A stretch of DNA of 64,000 nucleotides, taken from NCBI RefSeq assembly GCF_001686985.1, contig NZ_CP015318.1:1982001-2046000 (forward strand), given 5' to 3'. The notes below the pieces were generated by a model. The model saw nothing but the letters and a program-made list of their open reading frames with translations, was not told where the DNA came from and ran no database searches. Numbering within the stretch: the first letter of the stretch is position 1; each line of letters starts with the position of its first letter. Position numbers and translations under genes: made by a program. The stretch is from Mesorhizobium amorphae CCNWGS0123 (GTDB lineage Bacteria > Pseudomonadota > Alphaproteobacteria > Rhizobiales > Rhizobiaceae). Of this stretch, positions 17,746-27,792 are shown piece after piece.

Positions 17746-18870
17746 CTATCTCTTTGGGCGTTTGGCCTGAAGCCAGGCCTTCGGCAGCGCCGGCACGAAA
17801 TTTCCGTCGCGGCCGGTCATATCCTCATTGGCGACCAGCGCATTGAGGATCGCTTCCTCCACACCCTGCACCACCGCATCGAAGAACGGGTCGATATCGA
17901 TGTCCGGGATGAAGTCGGCGTTGGCCATCCGCCCTGACGGCGCCAGCGCTGCGGCCGGATTGGCTGTTGAGAAGGCAAGGAAGATGTCGCCCGAACTGTG
18001 ATAGCCGAAGCCGCCGGTCATGGCGACGCCGAGCGGCACCCGCCGCGCCAGCCGCTTCATCTGATGTGGCAGAAAGGGAGCGTCGGTGGCGACAACGGCG
18101 ATGATCGAACCTTTTTCCGCATGCAGCGCGTCGTCTCGGATCGCCGATTCGGCGAGTTCCGGCTCGACGCGCCGGCCGCGAAGCGTGAAATTGCGCAGCT
18201 TACCGAAATTCGCCTGCACGAAAGCGCCGACCGTGTAGGCCCGGCCTTGCCATTCGACGATGCGCGACGCGGTGCCGGAACCGGCCTTGAAGCCGAAGGT
18301 GATCATGCCGGTGCCGCCGCCGACGCTGCCTTCCTCGATCGGTCCGCTGGCAGCAGCATCGAGTGCTTGGGCAACATGCTCCGATGTCAAATGGTGGCCG
18401 TTGATGTCGTTGAGGAAGCCGTCATAGGTCTCCGCCGCCACCGGCAGGCCCCAGCCGCCGTCGAGTGCGGCCGGCAATACGTGCTGCATCCAGCGCAGCG
18501 TGCCATCGCGCGAAACACCGCAGGAATGCGTGTTGGTGATGGTGATCGGAAAGTTGAAAGCGCCGGTTTCCTCGATGATGTGTGATCCGGTCAGTTCGCC
18601 ATTGCCGTTCTGGCTGAAAATGCCGGCGAAGACCGGCGTGGCCAGATCGGGGCGCGGCCTGGGCAGAATGGCGGTCACCCCGGTGCGCACCGGCCCTTGG
18701 CCGACAACGAGCGGCCCGTCGCCGGAGATCAGCGTCGTGTAGCCCACTGAAACGCCGGATACGTCGGTGATGGCGTTGAACCGGCCCGGAGTGCCGTCGA
18801 AGCCGATGCCGAAGCTTCTCGCGCGCGGCTTGCCGGAAGGCGTGGTCTGGTGATGCGAACTGTCGGTCAC
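17746..18870 (-). CDS. P1 family peptidase (DmpA-type aminopeptidase)
   Basis: The 374-residue protein matches DmpA, the L-aminopeptidase D-Ala-esterase/amidase of Ochrobactrum (375 residues). These N-terminal nucleophile-like enzymes cut themselves into two chains before a serine that becomes the nucleophile. The expected cleavage is Gly254-Ser255 in AEKGSIIAVVATDAP, which aligns in position with DmpA Gly249-Ser250. Other family segments are VSGVSVGYTTL, FNFPITITNTHSCG, and EEGSVGGGTGMITFGFKAGS. There is no signal peptide, so it is probably cytoplasmic. The stop is close to the convergent DUF768 gene, and xseA ends 7 bp upstream of this start on the same strand. Confidence 0.92.
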   Translation of the reverse strand: MTDSSHHQTTPSGKPRARSFGIGFDGTPGRFNAITDVSGVSVGYTTLISGDGPLVVGQGPVRTGVTAILPRPRPDLATPVFAGIFSQNGNGELTGSHIIEETGAFNFPITITNTHSCGVSRDGTLRWMQHVLPAALDGGWGLPVAAETYDGFLNDINGHHLTSEHVAQALDAAASGPIEEGSVGGGTGMITFGFKAGSGTASRIVEWQGRAYTVGAFVQANFGKLRNFTLRGRRVEPELAESAIRDDALHAEKGSIIAVVATDAPFLPHQMKRLARRVPLGVAMTGGFGYHSSGDIFLAFSTANPAAALAPSGRMANADFIPDIDIDPFFDAVVQGVEEAILNALVANEDMTGRDGNFVPALPKAWLQAKRPKR

Positions 18871-18877
18871 GTGGTGC

Positions 18878-20452
18878 TCAGAACAACGAGCCTTGGTTGC
18901 CCGGTTCCCTCGGTTTGGTGGCGGGTTTGGCGACCGGCTTGGCAGGGGCTTTCGGCTGCACGCCGCCGCTGGTGGCGATCGCGTCCGCGCTGCCGTCGGC
19001 GAACTCCAGCGAAAGCGCCGCCCCCGGCGCCACCTCCGCGGCCAGCTTGATCACCGCGCCTTCGGCATCCTTGACCAGCGCGAAGCCGCGCGCCAGCACT
19101 GCCTTGTGCGACAGCGTCGCCAGCAATCGGTCGGCTTGCGTCAATTTTCCACGCAACCGGTCCATCTGTCTGGCAACCGCGTGGTCCTGCCGCCGCGTCA
19201 GCCCGGCGAGCGCATCCGCCTGCAGTTTCTGCCGCCTGGCGATCGGCGCCGGCGAAAGCCTCGTCACCGTCCGCGCAAAGCGGGCCCTGCGTTCGCGCAC
19301 GATGGCGAAGAACGCCGCTTGCGCCCGCGCCAGGTCGCGGCCGGTCAGCGTGCGGGCCTCGTTCATGCGTCGGGACAACGTGGCCGGCGTCAGCCGCTGC
19401 CCGGCGAGCCTCGCGCGCTTGCGCTCGATGCTGACCGACAGCGCCCGGCCGAGCCGGCTCGTCGCCTCGTCGAAGCGTCGGCGCGGTAGCGCCAAGAGCT
19501 GGTCGGGCGAGGGGAGCGCCCGCGCCGCCGCACGCACCGCCTGGCGCTTGCGTTCGAAATTGCGCGAGGCCACCGCCTTGAGCCGCGCGCCGAGGCTGGC
19601 AAGCGTCGCTTCGAGGTCGGCCTTGACCGGCACGGCGATCTCGGCCGCACCCGTCGGCGTCGGCGCCCGCACATCGGCGGCGAGATCGATCAGTGTCCAG
19701 TCGGTCTCGTGGCCGACGGCGGAAATCACCGGAATGCGCGAGGCGGCGACGGCCCGCGCCAGGCCTTCGTCGTTGAAGCCCCAGAGATCCTCGAGGCTGC
19801 CGCCGCCGCGCGCTACGATCAACAGGTCAGGCTGCGCAATCGCGCCATCCCATGCCAGCGCGTTGAAACCGTTGACGGCGGCGGTCACTTCCGCGCCGGC
19901 CGTCTCGCCCTGCACCCTGACCGGCCAGACCAGCACATGCAGCGGAAACCGGTCCTTGATCCGGTGGATGATGTCGCGGATCACCGATCCGGTCGGCGAG
20001 GTAACGACGCCGATGGTGCGCGGCATGAACGGCAGCCGCCGTTTGCGGCCGGCATCGAACAGGCCTTCGGCCTGCAGTCGGCGCTTGCGTTCTTCCAGCA
20101 ATGCCATCAGCGCGCCGGCGCCGGCGGGCTCGAGATTGTCGATGACGATCTGGTAGTTGGACTTGCCGGGATAGGTGGTCAGCTTGCCGGTGGCGATCAC
20201 CTCCATCCCTTCCTCGGGACGGAATTTCAGCCGGCTCATCGTGCCCTTCCACACCACCGCGTCGAGCCGGGCGCGGTCGTCCTTCAGCGCGAAATAGGCA
20301 TGGCCGGAAGAGTGCGGACCGCGATAGCCCGATATCTCGCCGCGCACCCGCACATTGCCGAAGACGTCCTCGACGGTGCGCTTCAGCGCGCCTGAGATTT
20401 CGCTCACCGTGTACTCGGTGGCGTTGGTGCGTGATTCGGATGCGTCGCTCAT
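18878..20452 (-). CDS. xseA: Exodeoxyribonuclease VII large subunit
   Basis: The 524-residue protein has the XseA architecture. An N-terminal OB-fold (about residues 8-105) contains [20 protein letters not shown]; a catalytic core follows with [32 protein letters not shown] and [17 protein letters not shown], then a long Arg/Ala-rich coiled-coil region. The last part has [14 protein letters not shown] and a Pro/Lys-rich tail ending in GSLF. It degrades single-stranded DNA together with XseB, whose gene is not in the window. The ATG at 20452 was preferred to one 48 bases upstream because the family begins close to the OB-fold. It is divergent from the GGDEF/EAL gene. Confidence 0.94.
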   Translation of the reverse strand: MSDASESRTNATEYTVSEISGALKRTVEDVFGNVRVRGEISGYRGPHSSGHAYFALKDDRARLDAVVWKGTMSRLKFRPEEGMEVIATGKLTTYPGKSNYQIVIDNLEPAGAGALMALLEERKRRLQAEGLFDAGRKRRLPFMPRTIGVVTSPTGSVIRDIIHRIKDRFPLHVLVWPVRVQGETAGAEVTAAVNGFNALAWDGAIAQPDLLIVARGGGSLEDLWGFNDEGLARAVAASRIPVISAVGHETDWTLIDLAADVRAPTPTGAAEIAVPVKADLEATLASLGARLKAVASRNFERKRQAVRAAARALPSPDQLLALPRRRFDEATSRLGRALSVSIERKRARLAGQRLTPATLSRRMNEARTLTGRDLARAQAAFFAIVRERRARFARTVTRLSPAPIARRQKLQADALAGLTRRQDHAVARQMDRLRGKLTQADRLLATLSHKAVLARGFALVKDAEGAVIKLAAEVAPGAALSLEFADGSADAIATSGGVQPKAPAKPVAKPATKPREPGNQGSLF

Positions 20453-20574
20453 GGCTCGATTGGGGAGCGGTTGTTGGCCTGCGTCAAGGCAGGGCATCAA
20501 TCCTCGCTAATATAATAACGTGATCTTAAGGCCGATTTGCTTTGACTGGAGGCCACTCGAACGGCCAGGGACGC

Positions 20575-22788
20575 ATGAGCGCACGCCCGAACAGCAGCCC
20601 ATTGACGCACCAGGTCACGCTGACCGTGCTGATGCTCGCCGCCTTTGCGCTGGCGATGGTCGTCGGCTTTGGCATCTACGCCACCGCCCAGGCCGATCAT
20701 GTCTCGCTCGAACGGCAGAAGATCTTCTTCGCCAACGGGTTGAAGGATCAGATCGCGGCGGTCGTGCGCGAGCAGGAAAGCGTTACCGTCTGGGACGATT
20801 CCGTCATCAACACCAGGGCCGGCAACCAGAGCTGGATAGAGGAAAATCTCAGCGTCTGGATGTATTCCTATTATGGTCACAACCGGGTCTACATACTCGA
20901 CGCCGCGAACCATCCGGTCCACGCCATGCGGGAGGGCAAGGTGCTCGACCCGTCCGTCTATGGCGAGGACGAGCCCGCCATCCGGTCCACCATCGCAAAG
21001 CTGCGCGGCATGATCGCGCAGCCGCCGAAGGATGACGCATCCGGCGCGCCGGCGAAGATGGCCGCCGAGGACCTTGTGTCGCTTGCGGGCAAGCCCGCCA
21101 TTCTCAGCGTCATGCCGATGGTGCCGAGCACGGACCGGCTCACCCAGGCGCCGGGCAGCGAATATCTGCACGTGTCGGTGGAGTTCATCAACGACGCGGT
21201 CATCGGCAGGATTGCCGAAAAATACCTGCTGGCCAGCGCCCATCTGTTGCCCCTGTCGCAGCCGGCCGCCTCGGCAACCATTCCTCTGGTGGATTCGCGG
21301 GGTGTCATCCTTGGTTATATCGGCTGGGACCAGGAGCGCCCCGGCCTGACGCTGGTGCGCAAGACGGCTCCCGCTTTGATCGTTGGGCTGCTGCTCGCGG
21401 CAAGCGTGCTGGCATTTCTGCTGCGCCGCTTGCGCCGCGCCTCGTCTGCGCTGCAGACCAGCCAGGATGAGGCACAGTACCTCGCCTTCCACGACACGCT
21501 TACCGGCCTGCCCAACCGGGCGTTGTTCGAGGACCGGCTGCGGCGCGCCCTGCTCACGACCGGCCATGACATGGGAAGGGTGGCGCTGCTCTATATCGAT
21601 CTCGACCGGTTCAAGCACATCAACGATACGCTCGGCCATCCGGCGGGCGACGAACTCGTACGCCAGACCGCGGCCAGGCTTCAGCACACGATCCGTGAAG
21701 TCGACACCGTGGCGCGGCTGGGCGGTGACGAGTTCGCCCTTATCCTCATCGACATCCGCGATATCAGGGCTGCCGAGGACATCGCCGAGCGGCTGCAGCA
21801 GAAACTGCAGGAGCCGTTCAAGCTGATGGACGACCAGGTCTTCGTCAGCGCCAGCATCGGCATTTCGCTCTCGTCGGGTGCCGATGCCGATGCCGACGAT
21901 CTGCTGCGCAAGGCCGACATCGCGCTTTACGAAGCCAAGAAGAACGGCCGCGGCCGGCATCAGGTGTTTGCCGGCGACATGGACGACCTTCTGTTGCGCA
22001 AGCGCAAGGTCGAGAGCGAGCTTCGCAAGGCACTCAATGGCGGAACCGGCATCAAGCTGGCCTACCAGCCTGTCTTCGCGACCAACGGCAAGGCCATCCT
22101 CGGCGCGGAAGCGCTGATCCGCTGGGGGCATGAGGTCCACGGCGCATTGCCGGCCGCGCAATTCATCGCCATCGCCGAAGAACGCGGCATGATCGGCCAG
22201 CTCGGCGCATGGGTGCTGCTCGAAGCCTGCCGCTTTGCCGTGCGCACCGAACTGCCATGGCTCGCCGTCAACGTGTCGCCGCTGCAATTGCGCGACGCCG
22301 GCTTTCCCGAACAGGTTGCGTCGATCCTCGCCGAAACCGGCTTGGCGCCGACGCGCCTGCAACTCGAGATCACCGAAAGCGTGCTTTTGGAGAACAGCGA
22401 CACGTCGAGGGCGGCCCTTGCTGCCTTGCGGCAGTCGGGCGTCGGCATCGTGCTCGACGATTTCGGCACCGGCTATTCTTCGCTCGGCTACCTGCGCCGT
22501 CACGCCATCGACAAGCTCAAGATCGACCGCTCCTTCGTGCGGCTCCTCGACGGCGATGGGAATTCCGCGGCGATCGTCAAGGCACTGATCGATCTCGCCA
22601 TCGCGCTAGACGTCGAGGTCACCGCCGAGGGCGTCGAGACCGAGGCGCAAAAGACGCTGCTGGTCGCCATGGGCTGTCGGCAACTGCAAGGCTTTCTACT
22701 CTCGCCGCCGCTGGAGCCGGCCCAGTTGCTCGCCCTTTCGGGCCTGCCCTCAGAGGAAGACGACGGGCCGGCTGCCGCACGCGCTTGA
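20575..22788 (+). CDS. CHASE4-GGDEF-EAL cyclic-di-GMP signalling protein
   Basis: The 737-residue membrane protein joins a periplasmic CHASE4 sensor (between helices at about 15-40 and 260-285, containing VTVWDDSVINT) to GGDEF and EAL domains. The cyclase site is an intact GGDEF at 383-387, and REVD upstream fits an RxxD inhibitory site. The phosphodiesterase is also intact: EAL at 512-514, VNVSPLQL, LEITES, DDFGTGYSSLGYL, KIDRSF and EGVET are all present. It could therefore both make and break c-di-GMP, with one activity probably dominating. The ATG at 20575 has AGGGA just upstream. The ligand of the CHASE4 domain is unknown. Confidence 0.93.
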   Translation: MSARPNSSPLTHQVTLTVLMLAAFALAMVVGFGIYATAQADHVSLERQKIFFANGLKDQIAAVVREQESVTVWDDSVINTRAGNQSWIEENLSVWMYSYYGHNRVYILDAANHPVHAMREGKVLDPSVYGEDEPAIRSTIAKLRGMIAQPPKDDASGAPAKMAAEDLVSLAGKPAILSVMPMVPSTDRLTQAPGSEYLHVSVEFINDAVIGRIAEKYLLASAHLLPLSQPAASATIPLVDSRGVILGYIGWDQERPGLTLVRKTAPALIVGLLLAASVLAFLLRRLRRASSALQTSQDEAQYLAFHDTLTGLPNRALFEDRLRRALLTTGHDMGRVALLYIDLDRFKHINDTLGHPAGDELVRQTAARLQHTIREVDTVARLGGDEFALILIDIRDIRAAEDIAERLQQKLQEPFKLMDDQVFVSASIGISLSSGADADADDLLRKADIALYEAKKNGRGRHQVFAGDMDDLLLRKRKVESELRKALNGGTGIKLAYQPVFATNGKAILGAEALIRWGHEVHGALPAAQFIAIAEERGMIGQLGAWVLLEACRFAVRTELPWLAVNVSPLQLRDAGFPEQVASILAETGLAPTRLQLEITESVLLENSDTSRAALAALRQSGVGIVLDDFGTGYSSLGYLRRHAIDKLKIDRSFVRLLDGDGNSAAIVKALIDLAIALDVEVTAEGVETEAQKTLLVAMGCRQLQGFLLSPPLEPAQLLALSGLPSEEDDGPAAARA

Positions 22789-22794
22789 AACCAC

Positions 22795-23751
22795 CTACCA
22801 GCCTGGCAGGATCTGGTTGGGCTTGGTCCGCTTGATCTTGGTGAAGGCAAGCGCCGCGAAATCGAAGCTTCCCGTCTCTTCGCCGAGCGGCACGGAAATG
22901 TTGTCGAGACTTTCCGAGATGTGGCGGGCAAGCGCATCGACGATTTCCGGCTGCGAGGTCTGGCCGCGCATGATGCCAATCCGACAGTCGGGCAGGGTGC
23001 CGAAGCCGTCGGCTTCGCCGAGCACGCGCATGCCCGGCCTCAGCGCGCATTCCGGCAGCACCGAAATCGCCAGGCCCGACAGCACCGCGGCGGTGATGAC
23101 GGTGGCCGAGAAGCTGGTGAACAGGATGCGGTATTCGCGGGCCTGCCGGTCGAGCACATCGACGGCGGCGCGCCGCCAGATGCAATTCGGCCGGCCGAAT
23201 GCCATCGGCAGGATCTCCTGCTCATGCGTCGCGTGGTTGGCCGAAGTGACCCACAAAAGCGGCTCGCGCCGCACCACTTCCGATTGGCCACGCGTGTCGT
23301 TATGCGTCACCAGCGCCAGATCGAGATTGCCGCGCTTGATATGCTCGACCAGGCCCGGCGTTGGTTCGCAGATGACGGTCAGTTCGACGCGCGGGTTGGA
23401 GCGCGTGAAGCGCGCCATGATCTCGGGCAGGAAGCGGTCGGCATAGTCGTCCGGCGTGCCGATGCGGATAGTGCCTTCGAGTCGCCGGTCGTCGAAGGCG
23501 GCCAATGTTTCGCGGTTCAGATAAAGCAGCCGCCGCGCGTAGGAGAGCAGCTTGTCGCCTTCCTCCGTCAGCTTGTTGGTGCGCCCGTCCTTCTCGAACA
23601 GCGGCTTGCCGATCCGCTCCTCCAGCCGGCGCATCTGCATGGACACCGCCGACTGGGTCCGATGCACTTCTTCCGCCGCGCGGGTGAAGCTGCCGGTGTC
23701 GGCAATCGAGATGAAGGTCTGCAACTGATCGAGATCGAGCGGCGCTTTCAT
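22795..23751 (-). CDS. LysR family transcriptional regulator
   Basis: The 318-residue protein has an N-terminal winged helix (DLDQLQTFISIADTGSFTRA, then RTQSAVSMQMRRLEE) followed by a LysR substrate-binding domain (TIRIGTPDDYADRFLPEIM). It resembles the LrhA/PecT-like branch. It is convergent with the GGDEF/EAL gene and divergent from a DUF1127 gene, 177 bp apart. LysR genes paired with DUF1127 genes recur in rhizobia, so DUF1127 expression is the likely target. The effector is unknown. Confidence 0.92.
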   Translation of the reverse strand: MKAPLDLDQLQTFISIADTGSFTRAAEEVHRTQSAVSMQMRRLEERIGKPLFEKDGRTNKLTEEGDKLLSYARRLLYLNRETLAAFDDRRLEGTIRIGTPDDYADRFLPEIMARFTRSNPRVELTVICEPTPGLVEHIKRGNLDLALVTHNDTRGQSEVVRREPLLWVTSANHATHEQEILPMAFGRPNCIWRRAAVDVLDRQAREYRILFTSFSATVITAAVLSGLAISVLPECALRPGMRVLGEADGFGTLPDCRIGIMRGQTSQPEIVDALARHISESLDNISVPLGEETGSFDFAALAFTKIKRTKPNQILPGW

Positions 23752-23928
23752 CGGGTCAATCCATCATTGATGTTGATGCTAAAGATTAGAAACATTCGTT
23801 GGATTAATCAATCGGGCCGTGGCAAATTCGCATTGTCCACATGAAGGCATGTGAATCGAGACCGGAACGGCGCTGTGCTCCAGCGCCGATCGGCCGGCTT
23901 CGTCTGTTCGAATCTGAAGGAGATCGAC

Positions 23929-24219
23929 ATGACCACGTATGATTTCGCCACCGAGACCGCGCGCATCACCACGCGTCCGGCCGTTGCGACGCGTGTGATC
24001 CATGCGGTCGCCAACGCCTACCAAGCCTGGAAAAACCGCCGCGCCTTCTATCGCCTCGGCGAGATGTCGGACGCCGAGCTTGCCGATATCGGCCTGACGC
24101 GCGGCGACCTGCACGTCGCCATCGACCTGCCGTTCGGCCGCGATCCGACCGCGAAGCTGCGTTCGATCGTGAGCGACCGGGCCGATACGATCGAGGATCT
24201 CGCCCGCAAGGTGGCCTGA
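23929..24219 (+). CDS. DUF1127 domain protein
   Basis: The 96-residue protein contains a DUF1127 (YjiS-like) segment at about residues 30-65, AWKNRRAFYRLGEMSDAELA followed by DIGLTRGDL. Members of this family include small Arg-rich proteins linked in alphaproteobacteria to RNA-related regulation and to phosphate and carbon metabolism; the role of this one is not known. The ATG at 23929 has AAGGAGA seven bases upstream. A clear rho-independent terminator follows at 24334, so it forms a monocistronic unit. The LysR gene at 22795-23751 is divergent. Confidence 0.88.
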   Translation: MTTYDFATETARITTRPAVATRVIHAVANAYQAWKNRRAFYRLGEMSDAELADIGLTRGDLHVAIDLPFGRDPTAKLRSIVSDRADTIEDLARKVA

Positions 24220-24333
24220 TCGCGGTTGCTTGCTGTTTTGGTTGCCGGTGAACCTTCTTGAGGTTCGGCGCGACCAACGTTTATCGCAGGCTTCCCACTC
24301 CCTGCCGGTTCCCCGCCGGCCTGCCTGCATCCT

Positions 24334-24365
24334 GCCCGGTCCTTCCACGGACCGGGCTTTTCTTT
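24334..24365 (+). terminator. Rho-independent terminator after DUF1127 gene
   Basis: A perfect 9-bp stem GCCCGGTCC/GGACCGGGC with a six-base loop is followed by TTTTCTTT. It lies 115 bp after the DUF1127 stop. Confidence 0.85.
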
Positions 24366-24436
24366 AAGGAGTGCTGGTGGTCGGGTGAATGCTGGCCTGA
24401 CCTGAATCTCAACGTAGCTTAGGTTGGCGGGAGACC

Positions 24437-25453
24437 TTACCGCCGGTCCATGCCGCGCTTGAACTGGTCGAAGATCGATTCCATGCCCTTCTGATAGTCG
24501 TCGCGCTGCTGGGCACCGGTCTCGAACATCTTGCCGAACAGATCGTCGAACGGGTTCCTCGGCCTGCCGCTCGGATTGGCCTGCGGCTGCGGTGCTTGGC
24601 GCGGTTGCGGTGCCTGTGGCGCGGGCTGGCCGCCCGGCATGCCGAAACCGCCGCCACCGCCTTGCCGCAGCATCTCCTCGAACATCTTGCCCAGCGGGTT
24701 GTCGCCGTACGGGCTCTCAGTCTGCTGCGGTTGCGATTGCCGGCCCTGCGGCTGCTGCGCGCCGCCACCGAACATGTCCTGCAGGACCTTGCCGAGCGGA
24801 TTGTCGCCATAGGGGTTGGGTGTCTGCTGCGGCTGGCTTTGCGGCTGCTGCGCACCACCGCCGAACATGTCCTGCAGCACTTTGCCGAGCGGGTTGTCCA
24901 TCGGGCTCTGAGATTGCGGCGCCTGGCGTTGCTGCGGCGCCTGCGCACCGCCGCCGGCCTGCCGCATCATCTGCTCGATGATCTCGCCGAGCGGATTGCC
25001 GCCGCCGCCAAAACCGCCTGCCGCTTGCATCTGGTTGGTGGTCTGCTTGAACAGTCCGCCCATCATCATCGAAGCCATCGCCGGCAGCATCTGCTGTAGC
25101 ACCTGCTGGCTGAGGCCGGTCGCCTGCGCCGCCTGGCTCGCCACGGCGCGCGACAGGTCCTTGGAGCCGAACAGATGCCCCAGAATGCCGTTGCCCTCGT
25201 CAAGGCCCTGTGGCGAGAAGGCCCTCGTGGCGTCCTCGAAATATTTGGCGTGCTGGCCGCTGGCCATCGCCGTCATGAAGGCGCCGAGCCCATAGGGGTC
25301 GGCGGTGTTGCGCCGCAGCCCTTGCGAAAAGGCCGGCAGCAGCGCCTCGACCGCCGACTGCGTCTGCTGCATTGAAAGCCCGAACTGCTGGGCAAGCGCC
25401 TGCATGCCGTTGCCGTTCTGGGCTTGCGCCAATATGTCGAACAAGGAAGGCAT
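24437..25453 (-). CDS. DUF937-family protein with repeated NPLG segments
   Basis: The 338-residue protein starts with a DUF937-like helical domain (about 1-130: MPSLFDILAQAQNG, VEALLPAFSQGLRRN, LSQQVLQQMLPAMASMMMGG). The rest is Gln/Gly/Pro-rich and contains short amphipathic units: NPLGEIIEQMM, then DNPLGKVLQDMFGGGAQQPQ in two near-identical copies, DNPLGKMFEEML, and a divergent NPFDDLFGKMF. Linkers are Gln-Pro rich. No signal peptide is seen. The function of DUF937 proteins is unknown; the repeats suggest multivalent binding or self-assembly. It is transcribed alone, 94 bp downstream of gshA on the same strand. Confidence 0.82.
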   Translation of the reverse strand: MPSLFDILAQAQNGNGMQALAQQFGLSMQQTQSAVEALLPAFSQGLRRNTADPYGLGAFMTAMASGQHAKYFEDATRAFSPQGLDEGNGILGHLFGSKDLSRAVASQAAQATGLSQQVLQQMLPAMASMMMGGLFKQTTNQMQAAGGFGGGGNPLGEIIEQMMRQAGGGAQAPQQRQAPQSQSPMDNPLGKVLQDMFGGGAQQPQSQPQQTPNPYGDNPLGKVLQDMFGGGAQQPQGRQSQPQQTESPYGDNPLGKMFEEMLRQGGGGGFGMPGGQPAPQAPQPRQAPQPQANPSGRPRNPFDDLFGKMFETGAQQRDDYQKGMESIFDQFKRGMDRR

Positions 25454-25546
25454 AGGTCTCTCCTCCGGAAATCCTCTTGGGAGAAACCTAGTTTGTTTCC
25501 ACCGCCGATTGAAGCGGCTTTTACGGCCGGGCCATGCCCCGCCGGC

Positions 25547-26920
25547 TCAATATGCGTATTCCATAAACACCGGCTCGATCGAGCCGCCCCAGCGCGTGTG
25601 GTAGGCCGAAAGCATTTCCTCGGCGCTGGTGGTGCCGCGCGCCACGACCTCGTCGAGGGTGTTGAGGAACGAGGTTTCGTCATAGCCATCGCGGTTCTTC
25701 TTGCCGCGGTTCTTCAGTCCCAAGCGCGAAATGACCAGCACGTCGCGGGCGATCTCGCGCAGCGTCGTGTTGCGGAAGGGCGCGGCAATGCCGTGCTCGG
25801 GCACCGCATTGCGCATCGCGAGGACCTCCTTGTAGGTCCAGCTCGAGGTCAATGCCTCAGCCGCGTCGAGCGCCGCCTCGTCATAGAGCAGCCCGACCCA
25901 GAAGGCCGGCAGGGCGCAGATACGCCGCCACGGTCCGCCGTCGGCGCCGCGCATTTCGAGGAAGCGTTTCAGCCGGACGTCCGGGAACAGCGTCGACAGA
26001 TGGTTCGCCCAGTCGCCCATCGTCGGCAGCCCGTCGGGCACCTCGTTGCGCGCCGCGCCTGCCATGAACTGGCGGAAGGTGACGTGCGTCATGTCGTGAT
26101 AGTGGCCGTCGCGGATGACGAAATACATCGGTACGTCGAGCGCCCATTCGACATAGTCGGCGAAGCCGAAGTCGGGCGAGAAACAGAATTCGAGCAGGCC
26201 CGAACGCTGGTTGTCGGTGTCGCGCCAGATGTCGCCGCGCCAGCTCTGCAATCCGTTCGGCCGGCTCTCGGTGAAGGGCGAGTTGGCGAACAGTGCCGTC
26301 GACAGCGGCTGCAGCTTGAGCGACACCTGCATCTTGCGGCGCATGTCGGCCTCGCTCTCGAAGTCGAGATTCACCTGGATGGTGCAGGTGCGGTACATCA
26401 TGTCGAGGCCCTTCGAGCCGACCTTCGGCATGTAGCGCGTCATGATCTCGTAGCGCGACTTCGGCATTTTCGGCGTGTCGGGCAGCGACCATTTCGGGCT
26501 GCCACCAAGGCCGAGGAAGCGGATGCCCATGGGCTCGGCGATCTCGCGCACCTGCGCCAGATGCGCATTGCCCTCGCGGCAGGTCTGGTGGATCGACTCC
26601 AGCGGCGCGCCGGACAGTTCGAACTGGCCGCCGGGCTCCAGCGAGATCGCGCCCTGACCGGTCGGCTCGACCAGACCAATGATACGGCCGTCATCGATGA
26701 TCGGATCCCAGCCGAGCTTTTCCTGCATGCCTTCGAGGATGGCACGGATACCGTGCTCGCCGCCATAAGGCACCGGCGCGTTGCCGTCGACATAGAAGGG
26801 GAATTTCTCGTGCTCGGTGCCGATGCGCCATTTGTCGCGTGGCTTGTTGCCTTCGGCCAGGTGCTCGACAAGTTCGTCGACGCCTTCGATCGGCCGGAAA
26901 TCGGTTGTGTCGCGCGCCAT
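25547..26920 (-). CDS. gshA: Glutamate--cysteine ligase (GCS2 type)
   Basis: The 457-residue protein is the plant/alphaproteobacterial type of gamma-glutamylcysteine synthetase, the first step of glutathione synthesis. Family segments include WRIGTEHEKFPFYVDG near the N-terminus, EPTGQGAISLEPGGQFELSG, RFLGLGGSPKW, and MYRTCTIQVNLDFESEADM. The ATG at 26920 was chosen because GGAGGGG lies 8 bases upstream; an earlier ATG at 26950 has no such site. It follows rsmE on the same strand after 106 bp. A canonical gshB is not adjacent. Confidence 0.94.
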   Translation of the reverse strand: MARDTTDFRPIEGVDELVEHLAEGNKPRDKWRIGTEHEKFPFYVDGNAPVPYGGEHGIRAILEGMQEKLGWDPIIDDGRIIGLVEPTGQGAISLEPGGQFELSGAPLESIHQTCREGNAHLAQVREIAEPMGIRFLGLGGSPKWSLPDTPKMPKSRYEIMTRYMPKVGSKGLDMMYRTCTIQVNLDFESEADMRRKMQVSLKLQPLSTALFANSPFTESRPNGLQSWRGDIWRDTDNQRSGLLEFCFSPDFGFADYVEWALDVPMYFVIRDGHYHDMTHVTFRQFMAGAARNEVPDGLPTMGDWANHLSTLFPDVRLKRFLEMRGADGGPWRRICALPAFWVGLLYDEAALDAAEALTSSWTYKEVLAMRNAVPEHGIAAPFRNTTLREIARDVLVISRLGLKNRGKKNRDGYDETSFLNTLDEVVARGTTSAEEMLSAYHTRWGGSIEPVFMEYAY

Positions 26921-27026
26921 AAAAGGCCCCTCCGGAAAGCGGCGGAACAACCGCCGGCGCTAAATGGACGAAATGTCAGCAGCCGATCAAGCGAAAAATC
27001 CTGAGCCACGCCTCAACAGGATTTGA

Positions 27027-27761
27027 TCACCAATCCCCAATCGTCGCCTGCATCACCGCGAGTGCCGCCACCGCCGCCGTGTCGGCTCGCAGGATGCGAG
27101 GCCCGAGCGGAATGGCGGTGACGAAAGGCAGTGCCCGCAGCATCTTGCGCTCGTCATCGGAAAAGCCGCCTTCCGGCCCGACAAGCAGCCCGAGTTTCTG
27201 GTCCCGCACCGCCTGCAGCGCCGGCAGCGGATTGTTGGTCGAGGCGTCCTCGTCGCAGAAGATCAGCCGTCGCTCTCTGTCCCAGCCGCCGAGCAGGCGT
27301 TCGAATTTCTCGGCCTCCCGCACCTCCGGCACCGCCAGTATGCCGCATTGCTCGGCCGCCTCGACGACATTGGCACTCAGCCGATCGATTGAGGGCTTTG
27401 CTACCTGCGTGTGCTGGGTGATGACCGGCTGCAGGATGCCGGCGCCCATCTCCACCGCCTTCTGCACCAGGTAGTCGAGCCGTCCCTGCTTCAGCGGCGC
27501 GAAGCAGTAGACGAGATCGGGCAGCGGCGGCTGCGGCCGCTGCAGGGCGAGTACCTTGAGCCGCACCGCCTTCTTCGACTTTGCGGCGATGGCCGCCGAC
27601 CACTCGCCGTCGCGGCCATTGAAGACCAGAATCTCAGCGCCTTCGCCAAGCCGCAGCACATGCATCAGGTAATGGCTTTGCTGCTGCCCGGCATCGAATT
27701 CGATGTCTGCTCCGAGATCGTCAGGCACGAACAGCCGCTGCATCTTGTAATTGGCGCGCAT
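27027..27761 (-). CDS. rsmE: 16S rRNA (uracil(1498)-N(3))-methyltransferase
   Basis: The 244-residue protein is RsmE, a SPOUT-family enzyme that methylates U1498 of 16S rRNA. The N-terminal PUA-like part has [10 protein letters not shown] and [13 protein letters not shown]. The knotted SAM-binding C-terminal part has [28 protein letters not shown] and [16 protein letters not shown], the family's SAM loop. The ATG at 27761 is favoured; one at 27743 (MQRLF) is also possible. It follows a conserved unknown gene by 31 bp and precedes gshA on the same strand. Confidence 0.94.
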   Translation of the reverse strand: MRANYKMQRLFVPDDLGADIEFDAGQQQSHYLMHVLRLGEGAEILVFNGRDGEWSAAIAAKSKKAVRLKVLALQRPQPPLPDLVYCFAPLKQGRLDYLVQKAVEMGAGILQPVITQHTQVAKPSIDRLSANVVEAAEQCGILAVPEVREAEKFERLLGGWDRERRLIFCDEDASTNNPLPALQAVRDQKLGLLVGPEGGFSDDERKMLRALPFVTAIPLGPRILRADTAAVAALAVMQATIGDW

Positions 27762-27792
27762 CGCCGAGGAATGGGCGAGGCAAGGGTTCCCG

